Source of the DNA: Atribacter laminatus
Lineage (GTDB): Bacteria > Atribacterota > Atribacteria > Atribacterales > Atribacteraceae
DNA length: 64,000 nt
NCBI RefSeq assembly: GCF_015775515.1
Contig: NZ_CP065383.1
Coordinates: 2,294,001 to 2,358,000 of the forward strand
Direction of reading: 5' to 3'
Shown here: piece after piece, positions 11,485 to 18,926 of the stretch
Layout of the letters: every line of letters begins with the position of its first letter
Numbering within the stretch: position 1 is the first letter of the stretch
Notes under the pieces: generated by a model
What the model was told of the DNA's origin: nothing
The model's input: only the letters and a program-made list of their open reading frames with translations
Databases searched by the model: none
Made by a program: the position numbers and the translations under genes

Positions 11485-12363
11485 TTAAATTGTCCCCAAC
11501 ACTTGGGAAGCACTTGTTACTTCGTTCAGTTCCTGGGTAATTTTTTCTTGACGTCTTTTTTGATAAGCTACCTGTAAAGAATGAATCATGTCTTCAGAAT
11601 GACTGGTCGCCGCATCCATTATTTTTAAACGCGTTGCTTGTTCACTTAAAAAGGATTCGATTAAAAAGACATAGAGCTGACTGGCGACATACTCAAAAGT
11701 TAAACGTTCAACGAGAGTTGGAGTAGTACTAAGAATGTCGGTTCTTAAGCGTAAATCTGCTTGGATTTCAGTGGGTAGATTAATTCCCTGCATTGGAATT
11801 GGGATCACTCTTTGGATAATTGGTCGATATTCGTTGACCGAAAGGTATTGATTATGAGCAATATAAAGGTGAGAGAAAATTTGTTGCTCATGAAATGAAC
11901 GAACTGTGTATAAAATTTCTCTGACATCCTGATAGTGAGGAGTTTGTTGAACTGGGAGAGAATGAGTTAAGAGGACTTCATAAGGGTTTTTATGGAATTG
12001 GTTAATTCCTTGAGTCCCCAAGATAATTAGATGAGGTTTATTTCCTTCATGTTCTTGGTCCTCCATGAAAGCTTTCATTTTATGAGCTAAAGTGACATTG
12101 AATCCTCCAACCAACCCTTTATCGGAAAAAATTCCAATGAGAGCAAATCCTCGAGGAGGATGGGGAGTAATTAATTCTTCACGATAATGTAGATGGACAA
12201 TTTCATTTAACCGAAGAAGAGAATTGGAAAAAGTTTTGGCGTTTTCAAGAATTTTTTTCCCGGTTCTCCAACGAACTGCTGAGATAGTCTTCATAGCTCG
12301 AGTAACATGTTGAATTTGTTTTATTAAATCAATTTGGTTTTTTATGGTTTGTATTTTTGCCAA
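11485..12363 (-). CDS. atpG: ATP synthase F1 gamma subunit
   Basis: Rotor shaft of the ATP synthase, 292 residues. The N-terminal helix reads IKNQIDLIKQIQHVTRAMKTIS, the central domain has FSDKGLVGGFN (usually GSDRGLCGGFN), and the C-terminal helix holds EQATRLKIMDAATSHSEDMI, all family hallmarks. Start is TTG with AGAAGGAT about 10 bases upstream. A 98-base gap separates it from atpA and 36 bases from atpD. Confidence 0.95.
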   Translation of the reverse strand: MAKIQTIKNQIDLIKQIQHVTRAMKTISAVRWRTGKKILENAKTFSNSLLRLNEIVHLHYREELITPHPPRGFALIGIFSDKGLVGGFNVTLAHKMKAFMEDQEHEGNKPHLIILGTQGINQFHKNPYEVLLTHSLPVQQTPHYQDVREILYTVRSFHEQQIFSHLYIAHNQYLSVNEYRPIIQRVIPIPMQGINLPTEIQADLRLRTDILSTTPTLVERLTFEYVASQLYVFLIESFLSEQATRLKIMDAATSHSEDMIHSLQVAYQKRRQEKITQELNEVTSASQVLGTI

Positions 12364-12461
12364 TGCTTATATCCTTCTCAAGATAAAATATTAAAATTAA
12401 AATTAATAATTGAAGTTACATATAATCAAAGATGAGAAGTCCATTTAAGAAATTATTGGGT

Positions 12462-13985
12462 TTAATTTGAAACATTTTTTTCTTGAAGAAATTGTTCAGT
12501 AAAAGAACGAATAAATTCTTTAATTTCTTGTTCTAATCTTGAATCTAATTCTTTATCTTTTCGAAGTTCATTTAATAAATCAGCTTTTTCAAGAGCTGCT
12601 GTTTGATAAAGATTCGCTTCCCATTGTTTAACGAGATGAAGCGGTACATGATCAATAAGGCCTTGTGTTGCAGCGAATACAGCCAATATTTCCAGGGAGA
12701 TATCCAAAGGTTGGTATTGAATTTGTGTTGTTAATTCCAAAACTCTTTTTCCATGCTCCAACTGTCGAGAAGTAATGACATCCAACTCCGAACTAAATCT
12801 AGCAAAATCTTCTAACTCAAAATACTGGGCTAAGTCAAGTCGGAGGCGTCGGGCGACCTTTTTCATGATCGGAGTTTGAGCTTCTCCACCAACTCGTGAA
12901 ACCGAAAGACCGATATTTATAGGCGGTAAAAACCCTTTGGCAAATAGATTGCTCTCTAAGTAGATTTGACCATCGGTAATGGAAATAATATTGGTTGGAA
13001 TATAGGCGGAGATATCACCTTCTTGAGTTTCTACGATAGGGAGTGCTGACATTGACCCTCCTCCTAGATCATCAGACAGTTGAGCACTCCGCTCCAGTAA
13101 GCGAGAGTGAAGATAAAAAATATCACCAGGATAAGATTCCCGTCCGGGTGAACGCCTCATGAGGAGCGAAAGAGACCGATAGGCTACTGCGTGTTTGGAG
13201 AGGTCATCATAAATAACTAGAACATCTTGGCCCCCATTCATAAAAAATTCTGCAATGGTACAGCCGCTGTAAGGAGCTAGATAAAGAAAAGCTGGAGAGT
13301 CTTCGGCTGAAGTTGAAACAATAATGGAGTATGCCATAGCATTATATCTTTTTAAAATGTCAACCATTTCTGTTATTGCCGATAACCTTTTCCCAATAGC
13401 CACATAGACACATAATACATTTTTTCCTTTTTGGTTAAGTATAGTATCAATGGTGAGGGTGGTTTTCCCGGTTCTTCGATCACCGATAATTAATTCTCTT
13501 TGTCCTTTTCCAAGTGGAATCATGGCATCAATCGTTTTTATACCCGTGAAGAGAGGCCTATGAACCGGTTGTCGTTGGATAACTTCAGGAGCGTGCAACA
13601 TAATCGGTCTTTTATAACGGAAATCAGGCGCTGGATTACCATCTAAAGGATTTCCTAAGGGATCAATTATACGGCCCAATAATTCATCACCAACCGGAAC
13701 TTCTAAAACTCGATTGGTACGAAATACTCTATCTCCTTGTTTTATGAGAGAATGGTCTCCGAATAGAATACAGCTAATCCGCTCTTTTTCTAAATTAAAA
13801 ACCTGCCCTTTTAAACCATGTGGAAAAATGAGCATTTCACCCATCATGGCTTCTTTTAAACCAGCAATGGTTATTACGCCACCTTGGACCTCGATTACTT
13901 CACCAATTTCATTAATCTCCGGTTCAGGGATATATCCTTGAACAACTTGTTTGGCTTTTTTTATTGTATCGGTTAAAATTGCCAT
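12462..13985 (-). CDS. atpA: ATP synthase F1 alpha subunit
   Basis: Regulatory nucleotide-binding subunit of F1, 507 residues. Walker A GDRRTGKTTL near residue 170, VYVAIGKRLSAI after it, the Walker B region DVLVIYDDLSKHAVAYR, LLMRRSPGRESYPGDIFYLHSRLLERSA, and the arginine-finger segment SVSRVGGEAQ near 370. The usual N-terminal helix (residues 1-20) is present; in standard enzymes this binds the delta N-terminal domain, which is missing here. The ATG overlaps the atpH stop (TAATG). Confidence 0.96.
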   Translation of the reverse strand: MAILTDTIKKAKQVVQGYIPEPEINEIGEVIEVQGGVITIAGLKEAMMGEMLIFPHGLKGQVFNLEKERISCILFGDHSLIKQGDRVFRTNRVLEVPVGDELLGRIIDPLGNPLDGNPAPDFRYKRPIMLHAPEVIQRQPVHRPLFTGIKTIDAMIPLGKGQRELIIGDRRTGKTTLTIDTILNQKGKNVLCVYVAIGKRLSAITEMVDILKRYNAMAYSIIVSTSAEDSPAFLYLAPYSGCTIAEFFMNGGQDVLVIYDDLSKHAVAYRSLSLLMRRSPGRESYPGDIFYLHSRLLERSAQLSDDLGGGSMSALPIVETQEGDISAYIPTNIISITDGQIYLESNLFAKGFLPPINIGLSVSRVGGEAQTPIMKKVARRLRLDLAQYFELEDFARFSSELDVITSRQLEHGKRVLELTTQIQYQPLDISLEILAVFAATQGLIDHVPLHLVKQWEANLYQTAALEKADLLNELRKDKELDSRLEQEIKEFIRSFTEQFLQEKNVSN

Positions 13986-14230
13986 TAAATCATGCCTTCC
14001 TTCATCTTGTCGAGTTGAGTCCGCAGGCTGCAGTCGATTAGAATTTCTCCATAAATGATGATGATCCCTCCAATGAGAGAGGAATCTACTTCCTCTTGGA
14101 AAACCATTTGGTCGATATTCCCAATTCGGGATAATTTATTTTTAACTATTTTTTTTTGCGATAGAGTCATCGGAAGTGGAGTGATGATTTTAACGATTTC
14201 TTTATTATTATTGCTTACCATGTTGTACAT
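13985..14230 (-). CDS. atpH: ATP synthase delta subunit, C-terminal domain only
   Basis: Peripheral-stalk protein, here only 81 residues (78 from a second ATG at 14221), while family members are near 175-185. What remains matches the C-terminal domain: KIITPLPMTLSQKKIVKNKL, then QEEVDSSLIGGIIIIYGEILIDCSLRTQLDKM, the conserved 'VDPSLIGG...G...DGS...L' signature. The N-terminal six-helix domain that grips the alpha subunits is absent, and no frame upstream could encode it because atpF overlaps the start by 10-23 bases. Both junctions are tight and the frame is clean, so this looks like real shortening rather than decay. Confidence 0.85.
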   Translation of the reverse strand: MYNMVSNNNKEIVKIITPLPMTLSQKKIVKNKLSRIGNIDQMVFQEEVDSSLIGGIIIIYGEILIDCSLRTQLDKMKEGMI

Positions 14231-14726
14231 CCGTTTTAATTTCGATTTTATTAATCGCTTCTTCTAAAAGCTGCTCAATTAACTGGTCCTGCTTGGATAT
14301 ATCGATTCGTTCATGAAGTAATTTAGCAGCCATCTCAGTTGAAATATCAATAATATCCAACTTCAGATCAGAATAAAGTTTGTCAATTTCAATTCTGGCT
14401 TTTTCTTCAGCAGTTTGCTTAATCTTCTCGCTTTCCTGGTAAGCCTCGTCAATTATCTTTGATTTAATCTTTACTGCTTCTTGATTGGCATATTCCTGCA
14501 TTTCTTGGTATTTAATATGAATATTTTTACTTTCTTCTTCATATTTTAAACGCAACTCTTCAGCTGCTTTTTTTTCTTTCTCAATTTTTTCCATTTCTTC
14601 ACGGATATGATTTGAGCGCTTATCCAAAGCTTGAACCACCGGTTTGAAAAGAAATCGAAATAGGAGAGCAACCAAGATAAGAAAATTGATAATTTGAAAA
14701 ATTATACTTCGATCAATACTAATCAT
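14208..14726 (-). CDS. atpF: ATP synthase F0 b subunit
   Basis: Stator stalk subunit, 172 residues. One N-terminal membrane helix (IIFQIINFLILVALLFRFLFKPV) followed by a long charged helix rich in Glu/Lys with few breaks (residues 35-150), as expected for the b dimer. The C-terminus (HERIDISKQDQLIEQLLEEAINKIE) resembles the part that meets delta. It ends inside the start of the shortened atpH and begins 14 bases after atpE. Confidence 0.93.
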   Translation of the reverse strand: MISIDRSIIFQIINFLILVALLFRFLFKPVVQALDKRSNHIREEMEKIEKEKKAAEELRLKYEEESKNIHIKYQEMQEYANQEAVKIKSKIIDEAYQESEKIKQTAEEKARIEIDKLYSDLKLDIIDISTEMAAKLLHERIDISKQDQLIEQLLEEAINKIEIKTDVQHGKQ

Positions 14727-14740
14727 GGTTTATGAAAACC

Positions 14741-15007
14741 TCATTTAAAGACATATTTGAGTAGGGGATTGGCAAAGAGAAGAATCAAGGAAACCACTAA
14801 TACATAAATTGCTAAGGATTCGAGTAAAGCAAGACCAACAAATAATGTTCTACTGATTGGTCCGGTTGCCTCAGGTTGGCGGGCAATTCCTTCCAGTGCT
14901 TTCGAACAAGCTTTTCCTTGACCTAAAGCTGGAAAAATAACGCCAATAGCTATCGCAAAACCTGCAGTAAAAACCGTTACACATAAGAAAAGGATTTCTC
15001 CTTGCAC
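14741..15007 (-). CDS. atpE: ATP synthase F0 c subunit, with partial sodium-binding signature
   Basis: Rotor-ring proteolipid, 88 residues, two membrane helices joined by the polar loop ARQPEATG. The ion-binding Glu is Glu63 in [13 protein letters not shown]; Gln30 in the first helix (FPALGQG), Ser64 and Tyr68 match the Gln/Glu-Ser/Tyr ligands of sodium-binding c subunits such as that of Ilyobacter tartaricus. The Thr usually next to the Ser is Leu65. A sodium motive force is therefore the likelier driver, not proven. ATG is preceded by AGAGGTGAC. Confidence 0.93.
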   Translation of the reverse strand: MQGEILFLCVTVFTAGFAIAIGVIFPALGQGKACSKALEGIARQPEATGPISRTLFVGLALLESLAIYVLVVSLILLFANPLLKYVFK

Positions 15008-15124
15008 CTTTAGTCACCTCTTTTGGGTAAATTTAATGGATTCTATCACTATCAAAGTAAAAACACAAACTTATAAACTTTTGCGGAACGATAAATATCT
15101 AAAAGCTGCTAGGGGAGGGTTTAA

Positions 15125-15790
15125 TTAAGTTTCGCCTTCTTTTTCAACTGCAGCACTTAAATAAACGATGGTTAATATTGTAAAAATATAAGCTTGGATG
15201 ACCCCAGTAAAAATTGCAAACAACATCATTGGAACCGGAACAAATATCGGAGCAAGAATAAAAAGGATAGCAATGACAATTTCTTCACCCAGTATATTAC
15301 CAAATAAACGAAGAGCCAGTGAGAATGTACGAGTTATTTCACTTATAATATGAAAGGGAGCCATCACTGGGGAAGGTAAAATATAAGTTTTTAAGTAATT
15401 TTTCCATCCCTGAATTTTTACTCCATAATAGGGGACTGCGGCAAAAACTATTAAAGCCAGAGCCAGAGCAGTATTAAAATCACTGGTCGGTGCCTCTAAG
15501 CCGGGGACAAGACCGGTAAGATTTGCTGCTCCGATAAATAATGCCAAAGTACCAATTAATGGGAGGAAAATCCTTCCCCGAGAGGGTGCCATGTCATCAA
15601 TCATATTCATGATACCTTCAACAAATAATTCCAATAAATTTTGTAAACGGCCAGGCAAGAATTGCAACTTACGGGTTAAAAGAATTGAAACCAAAACTAA
15701 AAAACCCATGACTAACCAAGTTGCTACTACTGTTGTCGTAACCGGTAATGGTCCAATCATAAATAATACGTGTGGTCCTAAATTTTCCAT
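15125..15790 (-). CDS. atpB: ATP synthase F0 a subunit
   Basis: Stator membrane subunit forming the ion half-channels, 221 residues with five to six membrane segments. The essential arginine lies in SLALRLFGNILGEEI (about residue 160), and the C-terminal helix IQAYIFTILTIVYLSAA is typical. The N-terminus is short compared with E. coli AtpB, as is common outside proteobacteria. It is separated by 117 bases from atpE. Confidence 0.93.
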   Translation of the reverse strand: MENLGPHVLFMIGPLPVTTTVVATWLVMGFLVLVSILLTRKLQFLPGRLQNLLELFVEGIMNMIDDMAPSRGRIFLPLIGTLALFIGAANLTGLVPGLEAPTSDFNTALALALIVFAAVPYYGVKIQGWKNYLKTYILPSPVMAPFHIISEITRTFSLALRLFGNILGEEIVIAILFILAPIFVPVPMMLFAIFTGVIQAYIFTILTIVYLSAAVEKEGET

Positions 15791-15803
15791 ATCACTTTCA
15801 CCT

Positions 15804-16073
15804 TTAAAAGAATTTAATACTGATAATCCAGACTGTCAAGAAGTATGTAATGAAAAAACCTAAAAAAAACATGAGAATATCTGGTTTTATATATTTTAAA
15901 ATAAAAATAATAAAGACTCCCGTGGTTGCTAAGCGACCAATAAGTCCAGTAAACGGCTGATATTTTTTAAAATAAATTAATTTTTTGACATTCCAAGCCA
16001 CTAACCAGGCAACAAATGTAGAAAGACCTGCTCCTAAAAGGATACTAATGATGGCTTTGATTATCGTGTTCAT
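15804..16073 (-). CDS. Small AtpI/AtpR-like membrane protein
   Basis: 89 residues with three hydrophobic segments (about 3-25, 42-62 and 65-88) and two short basic loops. Its position between the AtpI-like gene and atpB suggests the ATP synthase accessory family (subunit I, or the AtpR protein of N-type ATPases), which helps assemble the c ring or handle cations. The start overlaps the preceding gene by 29 bases. I rely on position and topology because no sharp motif is visible. Confidence 0.6.
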   Translation of the reverse strand: MNTIIKAIISILLGAGLSTFVAWLVAWNVKKLIYFKKYQPFTGLIGRLATTGVFIIFILKYIKPDILMFFLGFFITYFLTVWIISIKFF

Positions 16074-16323
16074 TTTTTTTATCTTTTTTTTCGTATTTTT
16101 TTATTTCTTTGTCAAAAAACTGGTAAAGGTTATAAAAAGCAAAAAAAATTCCTAAAATGAGCATTGAAAGCGTCCAGGAAAATCCTTTTGGATACTCTCG
16201 ATCCAAGTATTGACCTAAAAATAGTCCTAAGATTATAGGTGCAACTGTCATCCAAGAGATATCCCAGATTTGCCCAAAATTTTTCCAGATATTTTCATCG
16301 AAACCCCTACGTGTTTTTCTCAT
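16045..16323 (-). CDS. atpI: AtpI/AtpZ-type ATP synthase accessory protein
   Basis: 92 residues from ATG 16323; a TTG at 16368 would add 15. Two membrane helices: WMTVAPIILGLFLGQYLD and SWTLSMLILGIFFAFYNLYQFF, then a very charged tail (DKEIKKYEKKDKKNEHDNQSHH). The first-helix GLFLGQYLD followed by a second helix is the pattern of the 'ATPase gene 1' AtpI/AtpZ family that heads many atp operons and is linked to c-ring assembly or magnesium supply. First gene of the operon, divergent from tRNA-Gly. Confidence 0.8.
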   Translation of the reverse strand: MRKTRRGFDENIWKNFGQIWDISWMTVAPIILGLFLGQYLDREYPKGFSWTLSMLILGIFFAFYNLYQFFDKEIKKYEKKDKKNEHDNQSHH

Positions 16324-16438
16324 AGACTTATTATAAACCAAATTCCGTCTTTGATGACCAATAGTCAATCAATCTATAACTCTCTGTGAGAAACTCTTGA
16401 AAAAATATCCAACACCAGCTAATATAATAGCAATAGGG

Positions 16439-16514
16439 GCGGAAATAGCTCAGTAGGTAGAGCATCGGCTTCCCAAGCCGAGGGTCGCGGGTTCAAATCC
16501 CGTTTTCCGCTCCA
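16439..16514 (+). tRNA. tRNA-Gly (anticodon CCC)
   Basis: A 76-base cloverleaf with acceptor arms GCGGAAA / TTTCCGC, anticodon stem TCGGC/GCCGA closing the loop TTCCCAA (anticodon CCC, codon GGG), T loop GGTTCAAATCC, discriminator T and encoded CCA. A TATAAT lies at 16423-16428, ten bases upstream. It is the insertion site of the 10.9-kb element; 68 of its 76 bases are duplicated at the far end of that element. Confidence 0.93.
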
Positions 16515-16522
16515 TTATTTTT
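16447..16522 (+). repeat. Left attachment repeat (attL)
   Basis: 76 bp identical to 27248-27323. Begins at base 9 of tRNA-Gly (AGCTCAGTAGG) and runs 8 bases past the CCA (TTATTTTT). The full tRNA is kept on this side. Confidence 0.93.
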
Positions 16523-16570
16523 GGTAAAGCCAAAATATCAATCCCTTCCCCTTGATGACTTCTCAAAATC

Positions 16571-16590
16571 CCTTCTAAGAGCAACGGCCT
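16571..16590 (+). repeat. Candidate integrase arm-type site, left
   Basis: CCTTCTAAGAGCAACGGCCT matches 18 of 20 bases at 27174-27193, in the same orientation, just inside the opposite end of the element. Both copies contain AGAGCAWCGGC, which resembles the AGAGCATCGGC of the tRNA core. Confidence 0.55.
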
Positions 16591-16619
16591 AATCTTTTTT
16601 TGAGATAATAATTTTGAAC

Positions 16620-18140
16620 TCAATTTAAAGGTGAAACGTAATTCTTGAATAATTCCCTAACCTGTAATTCAGCAATACCATCAACTTGAACGGGTTGGTT
16701 TATTTCTATTTGTTTATAAATCCATTTCCTAGTGTAACGAATGGTCCACCCCATTTCTTCAGCCTTGCTATTGATGATTCTGGAACGCAAACTTCGGGCA
16801 ACACACCCCTCTGTTTTCCAAAGATATTTCAATGTTTCATATCCTTCTTTATCAATCAAATATTGATTAATTGTTTGAATAAATCCTTCTTGGGTAATCT
16901 GTTCATAAGATTGACCTACGTTTATAATTTTCCCGTTAACTATTTGCCGATATATCCATCGAATTAAAACATCCAAACTAAAATTTTCAACATCCTGAGC
17001 GTAAAGATTTTCATAATAATAAAACAGTTTTGCTGCTTCACGAATTGTAAGAGGGAAAGTAAAATAATTAATTAGCTTATTTCCCTTATTGCCTAACTTA
17101 TCATTCTTCTTTGATTCAAAGAGTATTTCTAACTTATCACCCTCAACCACCAAATCAGACCTCTTCTTCACTTCATTTAACTTTAATCCTCTAATGGTAT
17201 TCTTTAGATATATTCTAAATGACCCTTTACTCAATGGTGCTTTCCAGTTTTTCATTAATGCTTCGTAGGTATCCCACGCATAACTTTCAATATCTTCTTT
17301 CTTTATGTTCATATGCTTTTGTAAAAATTTTATGAGATATTTAAAAATATATGTTTTAAGCAATTCATTCTCTTCTTGTCCCTGGCGAAGAGCCCAGATA
17401 CACATTTGGGTGATTATTTCTTCTTGGGAGGCTTCCTCGACAAAAATGATAGGAGAGGGGTGGGGATGAATCTTCCTTAAGTCAGTCTTTGTTTTGGTTA
17501 TTAATTTTTTATCTTCTCTGAGACGTTTAAATTTCTTTATGTCAATTTCAAGAAGTTTACATTGAGTTTTTATATCGTCAATTCTGGGGAGATTCCCTTT
17601 CCTGCTTTCTTCCAACATCCAGGGAATTCTTTTGATTGCTTCCTCTCGATTTTTACCGGCATTTAGCATTACTTCTAAAACATCTTGATAAACTCTATTT
17701 TTAATCATATATCTTAAACAAGCAGTTTGCCAAAAGAACAGTCGAGTATTGATATATTTATCTTCTTGTTCTACTTCATAGTGTCCCATATGAAAAGTTT
17801 TAGAAAAAATCATATCATCAACTTTCGGGAAAGTTAGTAAACCAGAAAAGATAAAATAAAAATACATATCATAACCCATAAGAAGAACTACGTTAATATG
17901 ATTTGGTCCGGGTTGAGGTTGATATTCCATAAACCAACTATTTTCATCTTTTATATCAGTAAACTTATACCTATCATCTTCGGACAACAACTGAATAAAT
18001 AAAGATTCTCGATATGTCCATTGGTTGATTCCTTCACTAGGATGAAATTCTCTTAATCGAGTAAGATTGTCTTCCATTCTTCTAGAAACTAGATTCCAGC
18101 CTTTTATTAATTCTTCCGGGGTAAATTCCTTCTCATCCAT
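16620..18140 (-). CDS. Orphan 506-residue protein with sigma-region-2-like segment
   Basis: I do not recognise a named family. The N-terminal third is mixed and aromatic-rich (GPNHINVVLLMGYDMYFYFIFSG). Residues about 245-330 hold a helical stretch (LLKTYIFKYLIKFLQKHMNI, then DIESYAWDTYEALMKNW, then GSFRIYLKNTIRGLKLNEVKKR) that reads like region 2 of ECF sigma factors. The C-terminal part begins LTIREAAKLFYYYENL and continues through IRWIYRQIVNGKI, reminiscent of an excisionase/MerR-type DNA-binding unit, and ends with a second WxxRYTRKWIYKQI segment. It sits alone at the left end of the element, reading toward the tRNA. A regulatory or excision role is a guess. Confidence 0.55.
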   Translation of the reverse strand: MDEKEFTPEELIKGWNLVSRRMEDNLTRLREFHPSEGINQWTYRESLFIQLLSEDDRYKFTDIKDENSWFMEYQPQPGPNHINVVLLMGYDMYFYFIFSGLLTFPKVDDMIFSKTFHMGHYEVEQEDKYINTRLFFWQTACLRYMIKNRVYQDVLEVMLNAGKNREEAIKRIPWMLEESRKGNLPRIDDIKTQCKLLEIDIKKFKRLREDKKLITKTKTDLRKIHPHPSPIIFVEEASQEEIITQMCIWALRQGQEENELLKTYIFKYLIKFLQKHMNIKKEDIESYAWDTYEALMKNWKAPLSKGSFRIYLKNTIRGLKLNEVKKRSDLVVEGDKLEILFESKKNDKLGNKGNKLINYFTFPLTIREAAKLFYYYENLYAQDVENFSLDVLIRWIYRQIVNGKIINVGQSYEQITQEGFIQTINQYLIDKEGYETLKYLWKTEGCVARSLRSRIINSKAEEMGWTIRYTRKWIYKQIEINQPVQVDGIAELQVRELFKNYVSPLN

Positions 18141-18230
18141 TTTTCATTAACCTTCAATAATCTTATAGGACACTTTTGACATTATTAAATTATAGCATTA
18201 AAAGTTAAAAAATTAAATATAGGAGGAAAT

Positions 18231-18446
18231 ATGGTGAACAAAATGAAATTTCTCCGGTTAAGTCGGGGGATGAAAACTTGGGAATTAGGAGCCCGGGTAG
18301 GGTGTGGTGAAGTTTTTTTGAACGGTGTTGAAAATGAAAGGATAAAGGCGAGCTCTGAATTGTTAAAGAAAATTTCAAATGAGCTTGGAACTACAAAAGA
18401 AGAATTGTTTGAAAGAGTAGAAATTAAAGCGGTGGGAGTCAAGTAA
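18231..18446 (+). CDS. Small XRE-type helix-turn-helix regulator
   Basis: 71 residues covering little more than one Cro/C1-type DNA-binding domain: MKFLRLSRGMKTWELGARVGCGEVFLNGVENERIKASSELLKKISNELGTTKEELF, where the helix-turn-helix would be about residues 16-37 and the helix ending in ELF is typical of this family. AGGAGG lies 7 bases before the ATG. It faces away from the 506-residue gene and precedes the replication genes, a place often taken by the repressor or copy-control protein of a mobile element. Confidence 0.75.
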   Translation: MVNKMKFLRLSRGMKTWELGARVGCGEVFLNGVENERIKASSELLKKISNELGTTKEELFERVEIKAVGVK

Positions 18447-18468
18447 TGAAAATATCAACAAAAAAAAT

Positions 18469-18510
18469 CCTGGTGGTCATCATATTCCTTGGTCGGGAGT
18501 AACCACCAGG
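18469..18510. promoter_or_regulatory. Inverted repeat before the replication genes
   Basis: CCTGGTGGT (18469-18477) and ACCACCAGG (18502-18510) form a 9-bp perfect stem around 24 bases. On the reverse strand it is followed by eight T, so it could end transcripts coming from the right; on the forward strand it lies in the leader of the next gene and could be an operator or attenuator. Confidence 0.45.
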
Positions 18511-18530
18511 CAAAAAAAAGGAGAAAAAAC

Positions 18531-18926
18531 GTGCACTCCTCGACAACAATTATAACAAAGACTGGTAAAGTTATCGACTTGTGGAAAATATACAAAGTAA
18601 AGGGCAAAATACTTTACAAATCGTTAAGCGGTTCTGGTCATACCCTAACAACCCCCCCAGGGTTCGCTGTTGACTATGGGATATTTTTAGAAGCCCGGGA
18701 TAAAGGGTGTCGGTTCGTCCAGTTTTATGATAGGGAAGTTGAGATTTTTTATACAGCAAAAATTGAAGACTTTTTATCAAAGGGATTCCGGTTTAATCGA
18801 GGATTCGGGGAGCAAGTAGGACTTTCATTATCGAAGTGGATAAAAACAAATACGTCAAAAATTTCGAGAAAATTAATTTTTGAAGCTCCATACTTCCCAT
18901 TTTTTAAGGACAACAATGGACAATAA
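18531..18926 (+). CDS. Unrecognised small protein before the primase gene
   Basis: 131 residues from GTG 18531, chosen because AAGGAG lies 7 bases upstream; an earlier in-frame TTG at 18489 lies inside the inverted repeat and has no ribosome site. It reads MHSSTTIITKTGKVIDLWKIYKVKGKILYKS at the start and has no membrane segment or motif I know. Its stop overlaps the primase start by 11 bases, so the two are likely made together. A replication accessory role is possible but only by position. Confidence 0.6.
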   Translation: MHSSTTIITKTGKVIDLWKIYKVKGKILYKSLSGSGHTLTTPPGFAVDYGIFLEARDKGCRFVQFYDREVEIFYTAKIEDFLSKGFRFNRGFGEQVGLSLSKWIKTNTSKISRKLIFEAPYFPFFKDNNGQ

